Shown in pieces: positions 7,207-15,360 of a stretch of 64,000 bases of DNA. The notes under the pieces are model-generated. The model was not told the origin of the DNA. It saw only the letters and a program-made list of their open reading frames with translations, and made no database searches. The DNA is from JBKXSZ01 sp047017005 (GTDB taxonomy: Bacteria > Bacillota > Clostridia > TANB77 > CAG-508): the NCBI GenBank assembly GCA_047017005.1, contig JBKXSZ010000005.1:1-64000 (forward strand). Direction: 5' to 3'. Each line of letters starts with the position of its first letter. Position 1 is the first letter of the stretch. The position numbers and the translations under genes are program-made.

Positions 7207-7377
7207 ATGGCAGATAAAACATTAACATGTAAAGATTGTGGTAATGAGTTTATATTCACTGAAGGTGAACAAGAATTCTATGCTAAAAAAGGATTTACAA
7301 ACGATCCTGTAAGATGCCCAGAGTGCAGAAAAGCAAGAAAAGCTCAAAGAAGAAATAATAATTATAACAATTATTAA
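7207..7377 (+). CDS. Small zinc-ribbon protein
   Basis: A 56-residue protein preceded by GAAGGAGGT. Cys pairs C-x2-C ('CKDCG' near residue 9 and 'CPECR' near residue 41) form a zinc ribbon of the 'probable zinc-ribbon' type common in Firmicutes (PF13451-like). The tail is Arg- and Asn-rich. Such proteins are abundant and may bind RNA or ribosomes, but the role is unknown. It is followed by a strong terminator and is monocistronic. Confidence 0.8.
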   Translation: MADKTLTCKDCGNEFIFTEGEQEFYAKKGFTNDPVRCPECRKARKAQRRNNNYNNY

Positions 7378-7390
7378 TACGAAGAAAAAA

Positions 7391-7420
7391 GAAATTCCTA
7401 GTAAAATAGGAATTTTTTTT
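7391..7420 (+). terminator. Hairpin terminator
   Basis: AAATTCCTA and TAGGAATTT pair around GTAAAA, followed by T8. Confidence 0.8.
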
Positions 7421-7473
7421 ACTTTTTTACATATACATGAGATAGAAAGCAAGTAAGAAGGAGGGATTTTTGT

Positions 7474-9028
7474 ATGGTAGTCAATACAACAAAAGATGGA
7501 CTTGGAATCTGCAGATTAGTAGGACAAAAGGCGGATTCTGCTACAGTGGAGGGAGATATTATTGTTCCAGATATTAAACCAGACATTCTAAATGCCATTC
7601 ATACAAGTGGAAATGTTTGTATATATAAAAAAGAAGTACTTGATGGAAAGATTCGTTTAGATGGTGTTGTAAATACTTATGTTATTTATGTAGCAGATAC
7701 AGAAAATGCAAGTGTAAGGGGGTTAAATAGTTCTTTAGATTTTACAAAAGTAATCGAAGTGGATGAGGCAAGAGCAGGAATGGACTTAGACGAAATGATA
7801 GAAGTAAAAAGAATGGATTGCCAAGTATTAAATGGGAGAAAGGTGAACTTAAAAGTCGATTTAGAAGTGAAAGTGAAAGTATACACAGAAGAAAAGATTG
7901 AAATTGTAAGAAGTGTAGAGGAAATAGAAGATATTCAAACGTTAAGTGATAATCTTACAATTAATTCACTAGTAGGAAAGGGAACAACAAAGGTATATGC
8001 AAAAGATACGTTAGCAATTGATGCAATAGATAATTTAGTAGAGGTTCTAAAGGTAGATTTTCGACTAGTAGATAAAGATACAAAAATTAGCTATAACAAA
8101 GTTTTAGGAAAAGCAGAAGCAGAAATAAAAGTAATGTATTTGACAGAAGATGATAGAATTGGTGAAGTAACAGGAAAGATTCCGGTTATGGGATTTATCG
8201 ATGTGAATGGAGTAAAGGAAGAGCATATATGTGATATGCAGTATAAGTGTAAAAACTTAATTGTAAAACCAAATCAAGTGGAGGAACATTCTATTTATGT
8301 AGAAGCTGAGATGGAGTTAAATTGTTTTATCTATGAAAACAAAGATATTAACGTAATTCAAGATTTATATAGCCCATGTGAACAGTTAACTTTTAAGAAA
8401 AAAGAAGTAAAAACAATGACAGGAAAAAAGAACTTTAGAAGTACTTGTAATATGAGAGAAAAACTGCCAATGCCAGAAGTCGGAAATGCTAGAATTTGTG
8501 ATGTATCGGTAGTACCTATCATGCAAAACCAAACAGTTTTAACAGATAGAGTGACCTATGAAGGTGAAGTGAGATTAGCTTTCCTATTATTAGAAAATGG
8601 AAGCATGCAAATGCAACAAAAAGAAGTTACATTACCTTTTGAATTTGTAGTAGAAGAGAAGCGGAATTGATGCAAGCTGTAATCTAGATACAAATATGGA
8701 AATTGGAATGCAGGATTTTATTATTATGCCAGATGGTTATGTGGATGTTAAAATTGATTTGAATTTTGTAGTTAATAGTTCTCGAGTAGTAGGAATTAAT
8801 GTGATTGATGAGCTTTCTTTAGAAGAATCTAGAGCATTAAATACTTATAGTATTATTATCTATTTTGTAAAACCAGGAGATACCTTATGGAGTATCGCCA
8901 AGAGATTTAGAAGCACCGTAGATAGTATTGCAAAAGTAAATGACATAGAAGACCCTAATGTGATTTATGCGGGACAACAATTATTTATTCCAAGATATCA
9001 TGTAAGGAGTAAAATAGCTACTGCATAA
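7474..9028 (+). CDS. DUF3794 and LysM spore protein, split by a +1 shift at CGG
   Basis: With one +1 shift this is a 517-residue protein with repeated DUF3794 modules followed by a C-terminal LysM domain ('YFVKPGDTLWSIAKRF...NVIYAGQQLFIP'). This family is common in spore-forming Clostridia; such proteins are related to coat and morphogenesis factors and the LysM domain binds cortex peptidoglycan. The zero frame ends in 'VVEEKRN' and stop just after CGG at 8662-8664. Dropping the C gives 'GIDASCNLDTNMEIGMQDF', which continues the last DUF3794 module without a gap. The start at 7474 has AAGGAGGG upstream. The only other CGG triplets in the gene are out of frame. Confidence 0.87.
8662..8664 (+). 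other. CGG +1 frameshift site in the DUF3794-LysM gene
   Basis: The zero frame reads AAG-CGG-AAT-TGA. Skipping the C gives AAG-GGA-ATT-GAT and restores the frame into the LysM domain. Confidence 0.75.
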
Positions 9029-9075
9029 AGAAAAGTAAAAAAGAAAAACAAGATAATAAGAAAATAAAGGAATAC

Positions 9076-9113
9076 AAAAAGAGTAGAAAAAGTAAAAATT
9101 CTACTCTTTTTTG
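9076..9113 (+). terminator. Hairpin terminator
   Basis: AAAGAGTAGAA and TTCTACTCTTT pair, followed by a T-run. It ends the DUF3794-LysM transcript. Confidence 0.7.
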
Positions 9114-9132
9114 TAAAAAGGGGAGTAGAAAA

Positions 9133-9858
9133 ATGGATAAGATTTATTCAAGGCCAAGAATAAAACTTCCTATAATAAGAAAAGGAAACACGGGATTACC
9201 AAACCCTGTTCAACAAAAGAAAAGAAGAAAGAAAATAAAGATTTTGATTATTTTAGGAATTGCGATTGTAACAGTTAGTGTTGTTATTAGGTCTTTTTAT
9301 CCTGTTTTTGAAAACATATGTGTAAATAAAGCAATGGAAATTGCAACAATTATTTCAAATGAAGAAGCAACAAATGTAATGATTAATTATCGATATGAAG
9401 ATTTAGTAACAATTTATCGTGACAAAGATAATAATATTAATATGGTAAAAGCGAATATTATTCCGATAAATGAAATTGCATCCGACGTAGCAGGGAGGAT
9501 ACAAAAAAGGTTAGATAGTGAAGAAACGGGTAATATCTCTATTCGATTGGGAACTTTTACAGGAAGTAAGTTGCTTTCTGGAAGAGGTCCCAAGGTTCCA
9601 ATTCGTATTTCCAATGTGGGGAATGTAGAAACTGATTTAAGGAGTGAATTCTCTCAAGCGGGTATTAATCAAACTCTTCATCGAATTTACTTACAAGTAA
9701 AGTGCAAGGTATCAATTTTAACACCATTTGAAAATATAGAAAGAGAAATTACTAATCAAGTACTACTTGCTGAAAATTTAATTGTAGGAACAGTACCAAG
9801 CAGTTACTATAACTTAGAAGGTATGAATAAGGATAATGCTGTTGATATTATTCAATAA
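9133..9858 (+). CDS. yunB: Sporulation protein YunB
   Basis: A 241-residue protein with a basic N-terminus, one membrane anchor near residues 35-58 and an extracytoplasmic domain. Conserved stretches 'NKAMEIATIISNEEATNVM', 'NEIASDVAGRIQKRL' and 'GRGPKVPIRISNVGNVETDLRSEFSQAGINQTLHRIYL' are typical of YunB, a sigma E-dependent mother-cell sporulation protein of unknown biochemical role. The ATG at 9133 follows GGGGAG. It lies directly downstream of another spore gene. 'MISNVG' style residues match the family pattern; the identification is from memory. Confidence 0.88.
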   Translation: MDKIYSRPRIKLPIIRKGNTGLPNPVQQKKRRKKIKILIILGIAIVTVSVVIRSFYPVFENICVNKAMEIATIISNEEATNVMINYRYEDLVTIYRDKDNNINMVKANIIPINEIASDVAGRIQKRLDSEETGNISIRLGTFTGSKLLSGRGPKVPIRISNVGNVETDLRSEFSQAGINQTLHRIYLQVKCKVSILTPFENIEREITNQVLLAENLIVGTVPSSYYNLEGMNKDNAVDIIQ

Positions 9859-9870
9859 CGGAGGAAAAAG

Positions 9871-10005
9871 ATGAAAAGATATGCTCTTAGAAGAAATAGA
9901 AAGGTATTTGCTAGAGTATATTGTAAAATTAAAAATCATATAAAAAACTTAGAAGTATTATTATATCTAAGTTTTTTATGTTTTTTATATATTCCGATAA
10001 ATTGA
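9871..10005 (+). CDS. Doubtful 44-residue ORF overlapping a terminator repeat
   Basis: GGAGGAAAAAG precedes the ATG, a good ribosome binding site right after yunB. The first half is basic (MKRYALRRNRKVFARV); the second half is encoded inside a duplicated rpsI terminator (9942-10013). It may be the 5' remnant of a gene truncated when that duplication formed, or not a gene at all. Confidence 0.3.
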   Translation: MKRYALRRNRKVFARVYCKIKNHIKNLEVLLYLSFLCFLYIPIN

Positions 10006-10013
10006 ATTCTATC
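9942..10013 (+). repeat. Copy 1 of a duplicated rpsI-end terminator
   Basis: AAAAAACTTAGA, a loop, TCTAAGTTTTTT, then ATATATTCCGATAAA and TTCTATC. It matches the segment at 10907-10969 both inside and beyond the hairpin. It works as a terminator after yunB. Confidence 0.7.
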
Positions 10014-10185
10014 CCTTACAAAATTACAAAAGGAAACTTGAATTGATATGCAAGTGTATTTTAATGAAAGTGGAATTTAATATACGAGCTTTGTTAAAAT
10101 AGATTTATTAACAGAGATTCACTTTGAAAAATATGATAAGGAAAGTATTAAATGAAAAGGTAAATGCAATTTTAAAGTGCAATAT

Positions 10186-10222
10186 AAAAGCAACATTTTA
10201 GCATTAAAATGTTGCTTTTATT
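10186..10222. terminator. Strong hairpin terminator
   Basis: AAAAGCAACATTTTA and TAAAATGTTGCTTTT form a long perfect stem with A and T runs on both sides. It lies in the 265-base gap before tspO, which otherwise holds nothing I recognise. Confidence 0.75.
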
Positions 10223-10270
10223 ATGTTGCTTATTTTTCAAATTTTATAGCAACTATAAATGGTATTTTTA

Positions 10271-10741
10271 TCATTTGTTTAAAGTATATGTTGCGAAATT
10301 TAATACTGCTGCAAAAACTAACCAAATTAAATACGGGATTTGTAAGTAGGCAGAGAGCTTATTGACTTTGAAAAATTTATAAATCATAATGCAAACCAAT
10401 ATAATTAAAATCAATAACCATATAAAAGCAAATAGTCTTGCTTGCAGGTTAAAGAAAATAAAAGTCCATAAGGAATTTATTATAAGTTGTGTTCCATATA
10501 CTATTAAGGCACTTTCCTTTTCTTTATTATCAGAGATATAAACTATATAAGATGAGATTCCCATTAAAATATATAAAATACTCCATACAATAGGGAATAG
10601 AATAGCTGGTGGTGCAAAAGAAGGTTTATTTAGCTCTTGATATCCACTCATCGAATTAGCAAGTAATGCTCCGAGTCCTCCAAAAAGTAATGCAATAATA
10701 ATACTAATTAATAGTCCTTTCCAATGCTTTTTTATCATCAT
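10271..10741 (-). CDS. tspO: TspO/MBR family membrane protein
   Basis: A 156-residue protein with five predicted membrane helices. The family motifs are present: 'GYQELNKPSFAPPAILFPIVWSILYILMG' in the first loop and second helix, and 'NSLWTFIFFNLQARLFAFIW' with its Trp and Asn. TspO proteins bind porphyrins and sterol-like ligands and are linked to tetrapyrrole and stress responses. AGAGGTGAT precedes the start, where two Met codons are adjacent. The gene is flanked by two copies of the rpsI terminator, which suggests it was inserted between yunB and rpsI. Confidence 0.93.
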   Translation of the reverse strand: MMIKKHWKGLLISIIIALLFGGLGALLANSMSGYQELNKPSFAPPAILFPIVWSILYILMGISSYIVYISDNKEKESALIVYGTQLIINSLWTFIFFNLQARLFAFIWLLILIILVCIMIYKFFKVNKLSAYLQIPYLIWLVFAAVLNFATYTLNK

Positions 10742-10906
10742 ATCACCTCTTTAATATTAGTATATGTTTTGCTAAATGTTTTATTCTTATCGATATAATT
10801 TGGATAATGATAGATTGATGATAAATAGAGAAAAAATTTTTAAAAGCCCTGAAATTAGTAATTGAAATTTAAAAGAAGTGAAATTAAGAGTAATGTTTAA
10901 AAAAGT

Positions 10907-10969
10907 AAAAAACTTAGAGGTATCATTACTTCTAAGTTTTTTATATATTCCGATAAAGAAAATTCTATC
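10907..10969. repeat. Copy 2 of the rpsI-end terminator, at rpsI itself
   Basis: The hairpin with TTCTAAG/CTTAGA arms followed by TTCCGATAAA and TTCTATC overlaps the rpsI stop codon (10965-10967). It is the presumed original copy of the repeat at 9942-10013. Confidence 0.7.
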
Positions 10970-11381
10970 TTTTTGAGAATTGTGGAGCTTTTCTAGCTTT
11001 CTTAAGACCGTATTTTTTTCTTTCTTTCATTCTTGGGTCTCTTGTTAAGAATCCGTTTACTTTTAAAGTTGGTCTGAATTCACTATTTGCTTCTACTAAA
11101 GCTCTTGCAATACCATGGCGGATAGCTCCGGCTTGACCTGTAAATCCTCCACCTTTTACAGTACAAATAACATCATATTTGTCTGTTGTGTTTGTAACAG
11201 TTAATGGTTGTCTTACAATTACTTTTAAAGTTTCTACTCCAAAGTATTCATCAATTGATTTTCCATTAATAGTGATATTTCCTTTTCCATCTACTAATCT
11301 TACTCTAGCAACAGAACTTTTTCTTCTTCCTGTACCATAGAACATTATTTTTTCAGTTTTTGATTTTGCTACTCTAGGCAT
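10965..11381 (-). CDS. rpsI: Small-subunit ribosomal protein S9
   Basis: A 138-residue protein with the S9 signatures 'YGTGRRKSSVARVRL', 'GGGFTGQAGAIRHGIARAL' and the C-terminal 'LTRDPRMKERKKYGLKKARKAPQFSKR', whose last Arg reaches the P-site tRNA. It is translated from an ATG behind AAGGAGG, 18 bases after rplM, in the universal rplM-rpsI operon. The N-terminal extension of about 10 residues before 'YGTG' is slightly long. Confidence 0.98.
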   Translation of the reverse strand: MPRVAKSKTEKIMFYGTGRRKSSVARVRLVDGKGNITINGKSIDEYFGVETLKVIVRQPLTVTNTTDKYDVICTVKGGGFTGQAGAIRHGIARALVEANSEFRPTLKVNGFLTRDPRMKERKKYGLKKARKAPQFSKR

Positions 11382-11399
11382 TTGATTATTTCCTCCTTA

Positions 11400-11834
11400 T
11401 TAAAATTCCCATTTTTCTGGTTTTTGAGCTTGGTTTTCGTGTTCTGAACCAGCATATACTCTTAAGTTTTTAAGTTGTTTTCTTCCTAAGCTATTGTGTG
11501 GAAGCATTCCTTTTACAGCTAACATCATTGCTTTTGTTGGATTTTTATCTAATAATTCTCTTGCTGTCATTTCTTTCATTCCACCAATATATCCAGAATG
11601 ATGTCTATAAATTTTTTGATCTAATTTTTTTCCTGTTAACATAACATCTTGGCAGTTAAGGATGATAACATTATCTCCTGCGTCTAAATTTGGTGTAAAT
11701 GTTGGTTTATGTTTTCCTCTTAATAATTTTGCGGCTTCTGTTGCAACTCTACCCAATGGCTTGTTTGCAGCATCAAGTATATACCATTTTTTTTCAATTT
11801 CATTTCCTTTTACACTATATGTAGTATTATTCAT
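11400..11834 (-). CDS. rplM: Large-subunit ribosomal protein L13
   Basis: A 144-residue protein with 'KWYILDAANKPLGRVATEAAKLLRGKHKPTFTPNLDAGD' and 'GMLPHNSLGRKQLKNLRVYAGSEHENQAQKPE', the L13 hallmarks. Length is standard. It is the first gene of the L13-S9 operon and is preceded by a structured leader of about 110 bases and a strong promoter. Confidence 0.98.
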   Translation of the reverse strand: MNNTTYSVKGNEIEKKWYILDAANKPLGRVATEAAKLLRGKHKPTFTPNLDAGDNVIILNCQDVMLTGKKLDQKIYRHHSGYIGGMKEMTARELLDKNPTKAMMLAVKGMLPHNSLGRKQLKNLRVYAGSEHENQAQKPEKWEF

Positions 11835-11980
11835 GGTAAAAAATACCCTCCATTTCTATTCTTGTTTTATATATATGAAACTTATTTTATCTTAAACCAC
11901 CGGGGAGAAGTTTGCAGATAGATAAGCCATATTACAATATAATTCTTATCAATTTTAATACAAAGTATGGAAAATGTCAA
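11835..11980 (-). promoter_or_regulatory. rplM promoter and leader
   Basis: On the minus strand TTGACA (11975-11980) and TAAAAT (11952-11957) are 17 bases apart. The leader contains AACTTCTCCCCGG and complementary short segments around 11880-11945, probably an L13-type autoregulatory leader. With the divergent infC leader it fills the 391-base gap. Confidence 0.7.
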
Positions 11981-12021
11981 TGATAATTATGAAAAAAAGT
12001 GGAAAAGGTGGCAGAATTTAC

Positions 12022-12225
12022 TTGACAAAAATAGAAATATATAGTAAACTAATTCATGTTATAAGAAGAAGGAATCCACTTCTCACCCTACCAAAGAAAT
12101 GGAAAAGGTTAGAAAATTTGAATAAATATGAATTATCTACTAGTAACTAGAAGATAATAAGAATTGTTCAAAGTGTGTGGATTGGCTTTTTCTAAAGTCA
12201 ATCTTTTTTACGGAGGTGTTTAAAA
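12022..12225 (+). promoter_or_regulatory. infC promoter and L20-type leader
   Basis: TTGACA at 12022-12027 and TAAACT at 12045-12050 start a leader of about 170 bases that ends in a terminator hairpin. This is the place and form of the L20 leader, which senses ribosomal protein L20 and attenuates infC-rpmI-rplT in Firmicutes. Confidence 0.7.
12180..12210 (+). terminator. Attenuator in the infC leader
   Basis: GATTGGCTTT and AAAGTCAATC pair around TTCT, followed by T6, only two bases before the infC ribosome binding site region. Confidence 0.8.
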
Positions 12226-12735
12226 ATAAAACAAGAATTACCGATTAATGGAAACATTAGACAAAGAGAAGTACAAGTAATTGACGAACAAGGTGAAAAG
12301 TTAGGTGTAATGGATACGAAAAAAGCATTAGATATTGCAGAAGAAAAAGATTTAGATTTAGTATTAGTAGCACCAAATGGAAAGCCACCAGTTTGTAAAA
12401 TTATGAATTACGGAAAATACAAATTTGAACAAGCAAAAAAGGAAAAAGAGTCTAAAAAGAAGCAAAAGATATTTGAATTAAAAGAAATTCGAGTTACTCC
12501 TAATATAGAGGAACATGATTTTGGATTTAAATGTAAAAATGCAAGAAAGTTTCTAGAAGATGGTTGCAAAGTAAAAATAACAGTACGTTTTAGAGGAAGA
12601 GAACTAAACAATGTAAAATTAGGAGAAGCCGTACTAAATAATTTTATAGATGAATTATCGGATGTAGGTACAGCAGAAAAGAAACCAAAACTAGAAGGTA
12701 AGAATATGTTTGTAATTCTAGCTAAAAAAGCTTAG
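12226..12735 (+). CDS. infC: Translation initiation factor IF-3 with ATA start
   Basis: The frame is open upstream of the first ATG (12310), and 'KQELPINGNIRQREVQVIDEQGEKLG' there is the conserved IF-3 N-terminal domain, so the gene must start earlier. The in-frame ATA at 12226 lies nine bases after GGAGG (12212-12216) and has no rival ATG, GTG or TTG. Rare AUU/AUA/AUC starts in infC allow IF-3 to repress its own synthesis. The resulting protein has 169 residues, ending in 'GKNMFVILAKKA'. It heads the infC-rpmI-rplT operon. Confidence 0.93.
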   Translation: MKQELPINGNIRQREVQVIDEQGEKLGVMDTKKALDIAEEKDLDLVLVAPNGKPPVCKIMNYGKYKFEQAKKEKESKKKQKIFELKEIRVTPNIEEHDFGFKCKNARKFLEDGCKVKITVRFRGRELNNVKLGEAVLNNFIDELSDVGTAEKKPKLEGKNMFVILAKKA

Positions 12736-12772
12736 AAATATAGATTAATAAAACAAAAAGGAGTTGAAAATT

Positions 12773-12976
12773 ATGCCAAAACTAAAAACAAATAAAGCAG
12801 CTAAAAAAAGATATAGCTACACAGCGAAAGGGAAAGTAAAAAGAACAACAGCAAATGGAAGACACAGATTAGCTACAAAGACAAAGAGACAAAAGAGTGA
12901 TAGAAAAGCAAATGCTTATGCAGACAAAACAGTAGAAACTGGAATCAAAAAAATGTTACCATATGGTACAAAATAA
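12773..12976 (+). CDS. rpmI: Large-subunit ribosomal protein L35
   Basis: A 67-residue basic protein, 'MPKLKTNKAAKKRYSYTAKGKVKR' style start with the C-terminal 'KKMLPYGTK', typical L35. The ATG at 12773 follows AAAGGAG; an upstream start at 12764 is less likely. It sits between infC and rplT in the classical operon. Confidence 0.97.
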   Translation: MPKLKTNKAAKKRYSYTAKGKVKRTTANGRHRLATKTKRQKSDRKANAYADKTVETGIKKMLPYGTK

Positions 12977-13010
12977 GAATAACAGAAAGAATAAGGAAGG
13001 TGAATGAAAA

Positions 13011-13367
13011 ATGGCAAGAGTTAAAACAGCAAGAACTACTCGTGCAAGACATAAAAAAGTATTAAAACAAGCAAAAGGATATTATGGAGCAAAAGGATAT
13101 CGTTTCAGAATGGCAAACCAAGCTGTTATGAAATCTGGAATGTATGCTTATGTTGGAAGAAAAGATAAGAAAAGTGATTTTAGAAAATTATGGATTACAA
13201 GAATTAATGCAGCTGCAAGAATGAATGGATTAACATACAGCAAAATGATTGCTGGTTTAAAAAAAGCAAATGTAACAATTAATAGAAAAATGCTTGCAGA
13301 ATTAGCCGTAACAGATCCTAAAGCTTTTACAGAATTAGCAGAAGTTGCTAAAAAAGCAGCAAAATAG
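13011..13367 (+). CDS. rplT: Large-subunit ribosomal protein L20
   Basis: A 118-residue protein with 'ARVKTARTTRARHKKVLKQAKGYYGAKGYRFRMANQAVMKSG' and 'GRKDKKSDFRKLWITRINAAARMNGLTYSKMIAGLK', the L20 core. It binds 23S rRNA during assembly and, in Firmicutes, the operon leader. It is the last gene of the operon, followed by a terminator. Confidence 0.98.
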   Translation: MARVKTARTTRARHKKVLKQAKGYYGAKGYRFRMANQAVMKSGMYAYVGRKDKKSDFRKLWITRINAAARMNGLTYSKMIAGLKKANVTINRKMLAELAVTDPKAFTELAEVAKKAAK

Positions 13368-13372
13368 ATAGA

Positions 13373-13400
13373 AGACTACCCCTTGTGAGGTAGTTTTTTA
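13373..13400 (+). terminator. rplT terminator
   Basis: ACTACC and GGTAGT pair around CCTTGTGA, then T6. Confidence 0.7.
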
Positions 13401-13438
13401 TTTCCTATAGATTTAATTTATTTTAATAAGATAATAAA

Positions 13439-13470
13439 AACAATAACACCAAATAAAAGGTGTTATTGTT
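13439..13470. terminator. Bidirectional terminator between rplT and spoVAE
   Basis: AACAATAACACC and GGTGTTATTGTT form a perfect stem around AAATAAAA. On the minus strand it overlaps the end of spoVAE. Confidence 0.75.
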
Positions 13471-13849
13471 TTTTCATTTTAGGTTTTGAAATAAGAGATG
13501 CTAGATATCCGAAGAAAATAGCAGCAGAGATACCACCAGCGGCATTTTTTACACCACCAATAAAGGCACCGACTAATCCATTTTGTTGAACTCCTTCGAT
13601 AGCTCCTTTGGCAAGATTAGCACCAAAGCCAGTAAGAGGAACAGTAGCTCCTGCACCTGCATAGTCAATTAAATACTGATAAATTCCAAGGCCACCAAGC
13701 AAAGCTCCTGCGGTTACGAAAATAACTAATATTCTAGCAGGAGTTAATTTTGTTTTATCAATTAAGATTTGTCCGACGATACAAATTAATCCTCCTACAA
13801 TAAAACAGCGAAGCATTTGCATCCAATCAATACTTTGAAAAAAATCCAT
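13463..13849 (-). CDS. spoVAE: Stage V sporulation protein AE
   Basis: A 128-residue membrane protein with four hydrophobic stretches and the family segments 'FIVGGLICIVGQILID', 'GAGATVPLTGFGANLAKGAIE' and 'GGISAAIFFGYLASLI'. With SpoVAC and SpoVAD it forms the spore inner-membrane channel that moves dipicolinic acid. The small-type SpoVAE (AEb) shares its fold and motif 'AGA-VPITGF' with SpoVAC. It follows spoVAD by 12 bases in the same operon. Confidence 0.95.
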   Translation of the reverse strand: MDFFQSIDWMQMLRCFIVGGLICIVGQILIDKTKLTPARILVIFVTAGALLGGLGIYQYLIDYAGAGATVPLTGFGANLAKGAIEGVQQNGLVGAFIGGVKNAAGGISAAIFFGYLASLISKPKMKKQ

Positions 13850-13861
13850 CTTTTTTCCTCC

Positions 13862-14866
13862 TTATAACTCAATAGAAACGGCATGCGCAATTCCTGGAAT
13901 TGTTTCGCCTTGTTGTACAGTTGTAGAATTGGTTAAGGCACCTGTTGCCATGAGTAATATTTTTTTGTATTTCTTTTCTTTTAACATTTTAAATAAATAT
14001 CCAGAAAAGACAGTTCCCATACAAGCACATCCACTACCGCCAGAATGGGTATCTTGTTTTTCTTTGTCAAAGATTAAAACACCGCAATCGTTATAGTTTG
14101 CTTTTATGTTATATCCTTTTGTTTGGGCAAGTTCAATTAGAATTTCTTTACCAACATATCCAAGGTCACCTGTAATAATAGCATCATAATAACTTGGATT
14201 ACGGCCTGTATCCTGAAAATGTGTCATTAGGGTGTCTAATGCAGCAGGGGCCATAGCAGCTCCCATGTTATTTGCATCTTTAATTCCCATATCGACCACT
14301 TTTCCAGGTGTGAAATGAGTGATATATGGACCCGTACCGTTAGAAGTAACAATAGCACTAGCAGCCCCGGTTACGGTCCATTGAGAAGACTGAGGTCTTT
14401 GATTTCCTAATTCTAGAGGAAAACGAAATTGTTTTTCAGCACTACAGAAATGACTAGATACTGCACAAATAGCATTTGTAGCAGCTTTAGACTCTACAAA
14501 AACACCACATAATCCTAATCCCTCTATAAAAGTAGAACAAGCACCAAAAATCCCTAAAAAAGGAACTCCTAATTCTCTTAAACCAAAGCAAGAAGAAATA
14601 CATTGGTTTAATAAATCTCCTGCGAAGCAAACATCTAGTTTTTCAGCAGGGATTCCAGATTTCGTAAGAACGGTATTTACGGTTTCTTTAATTAATTTAC
14701 TTTCTGCTTTCTCCCATGTTTTTTCTCCCCAAAATTCATCATCAATACATTGGTCAAAATATTTAGCAAGAGGGCCATCAGCCTCTTTGGGACCAACAAT
14801 ACAAGCGGTATCGATAATGGTTGGTGGAGTATTAAATTTGATGGTTTGACTTCCTATCTTTTCCAT
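13862..14866 (-). CDS. spoVAD: Stage V sporulation protein AD
   Basis: A 334-residue thiolase-like protein that binds dipicolinic acid and faces the spore core. Visible motifs are 'CISSCFGLRELGVPFLGIFGACSTFIEGL' around the thiolase-like Cys, 'GNQRPQSSQWTVTGAASAIV', 'DSGGSGCACMGTVFSGYL' type C-terminal glycine-rich segment. I placed the start at 14866 (MEKIGSQ) because AAGGAGG lies nine bases upstream, while 14884 lacks one. The upstream spoVAC stop lies beside it, so the pair is translationally close. Confidence 0.96.
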   Translation of the reverse strand: MEKIGSQTIKFNTPPTIIDTACIVGPKEADGPLAKYFDQCIDDEFWGEKTWEKAESKLIKETVNTVLTKSGIPAEKLDVCFAGDLLNQCISSCFGLRELGVPFLGIFGACSTFIEGLGLCGVFVESKAATNAICAVSSHFCSAEKQFRFPLELGNQRPQSSQWTVTGAASAIVTSNGTGPYITHFTPGKVVDMGIKDANNMGAAMAPAALDTLMTHFQDTGRNPSYYDAIITGDLGYVGKEILIELAQTKGYNIKANYNDCGVLIFDKEKQDTHSGGSGCACMGTVFSGYLFKMLKEKKYKKILLMATGALTNSTTVQQGETIPGIAHAVSIEL

Positions 14867-14876
14867 ATTTTCCTCC

Positions 14877-15347
14877 TTATACAAGTGTAATTGTTTGCGT
14901 GTTAAAAATTAAGTAGATAATGCCCACTAAAATCGAAGCAGAAATACCAAATACTAAAACAGGTCCTGCTACTGTAAACATTTTTCCTCCTACACCCATA
15001 ACATATCCTTCTGATTTATATTCCATTGCAGGGGAAACAATAGAGTTTGCAAATCCTGTGATAGGAACCAAAGAACCTGCTCCTGCAAACTTTCCAATCT
15101 TATTAAACACATTAAGACCAGTTAAAAAGGCACTAAGTCCAATTAATATAATAGAAACAATGGTACCTGAAATTTGGGTATCAAAACCTCTAAATTTACA
15201 ATAATCTAATATAATCTGGCCAATGCAGCAAATTAATCCACCTACCCAGAATGCGTTAAAGCAATTCTTTACAATGGGGCTATTAGGAGATTTTTGGTCT
15301 ACATATGCCTGGTAATCTTTTTTCGTATCAATAGGACTATTACTCAT
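14877..15347 (-). CDS. spoVAC: Stage V sporulation protein AC
   Basis: A 156-residue membrane protein. 'NCFNAFWVGGLICCIGQIILDY' and 'KFAGAGSLVPITGFANSIVSPAMEYKSEGYVMGVGGKMFTVAGPV' are the SpoVAC hallmarks. SpoVAC acts as a mechanosensitive channel for dipicolinic acid release in germination. It is the second gene of the dodecin-spoVAC-AD-AE group. Confidence 0.96.
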   Translation of the reverse strand: MSNSPIDTKKDYQAYVDQKSPNSPIVKNCFNAFWVGGLICCIGQIILDYCKFRGFDTQISGTIVSIILIGLSAFLTGLNVFNKIGKFAGAGSLVPITGFANSIVSPAMEYKSEGYVMGVGGKMFTVAGPVLVFGISASILVGIIYLIFNTQTITLV

Positions 15348-15360
15348 ATTTTACCTCCTT

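Noticed and set aside
6097..9028. yabG and the DUF3794-LysM gene as ordinary pseudogenes
   Set aside because: Each has a single +1 event, no other damage and a preserved full-length second part; the same CGG context recurs in two further genes.
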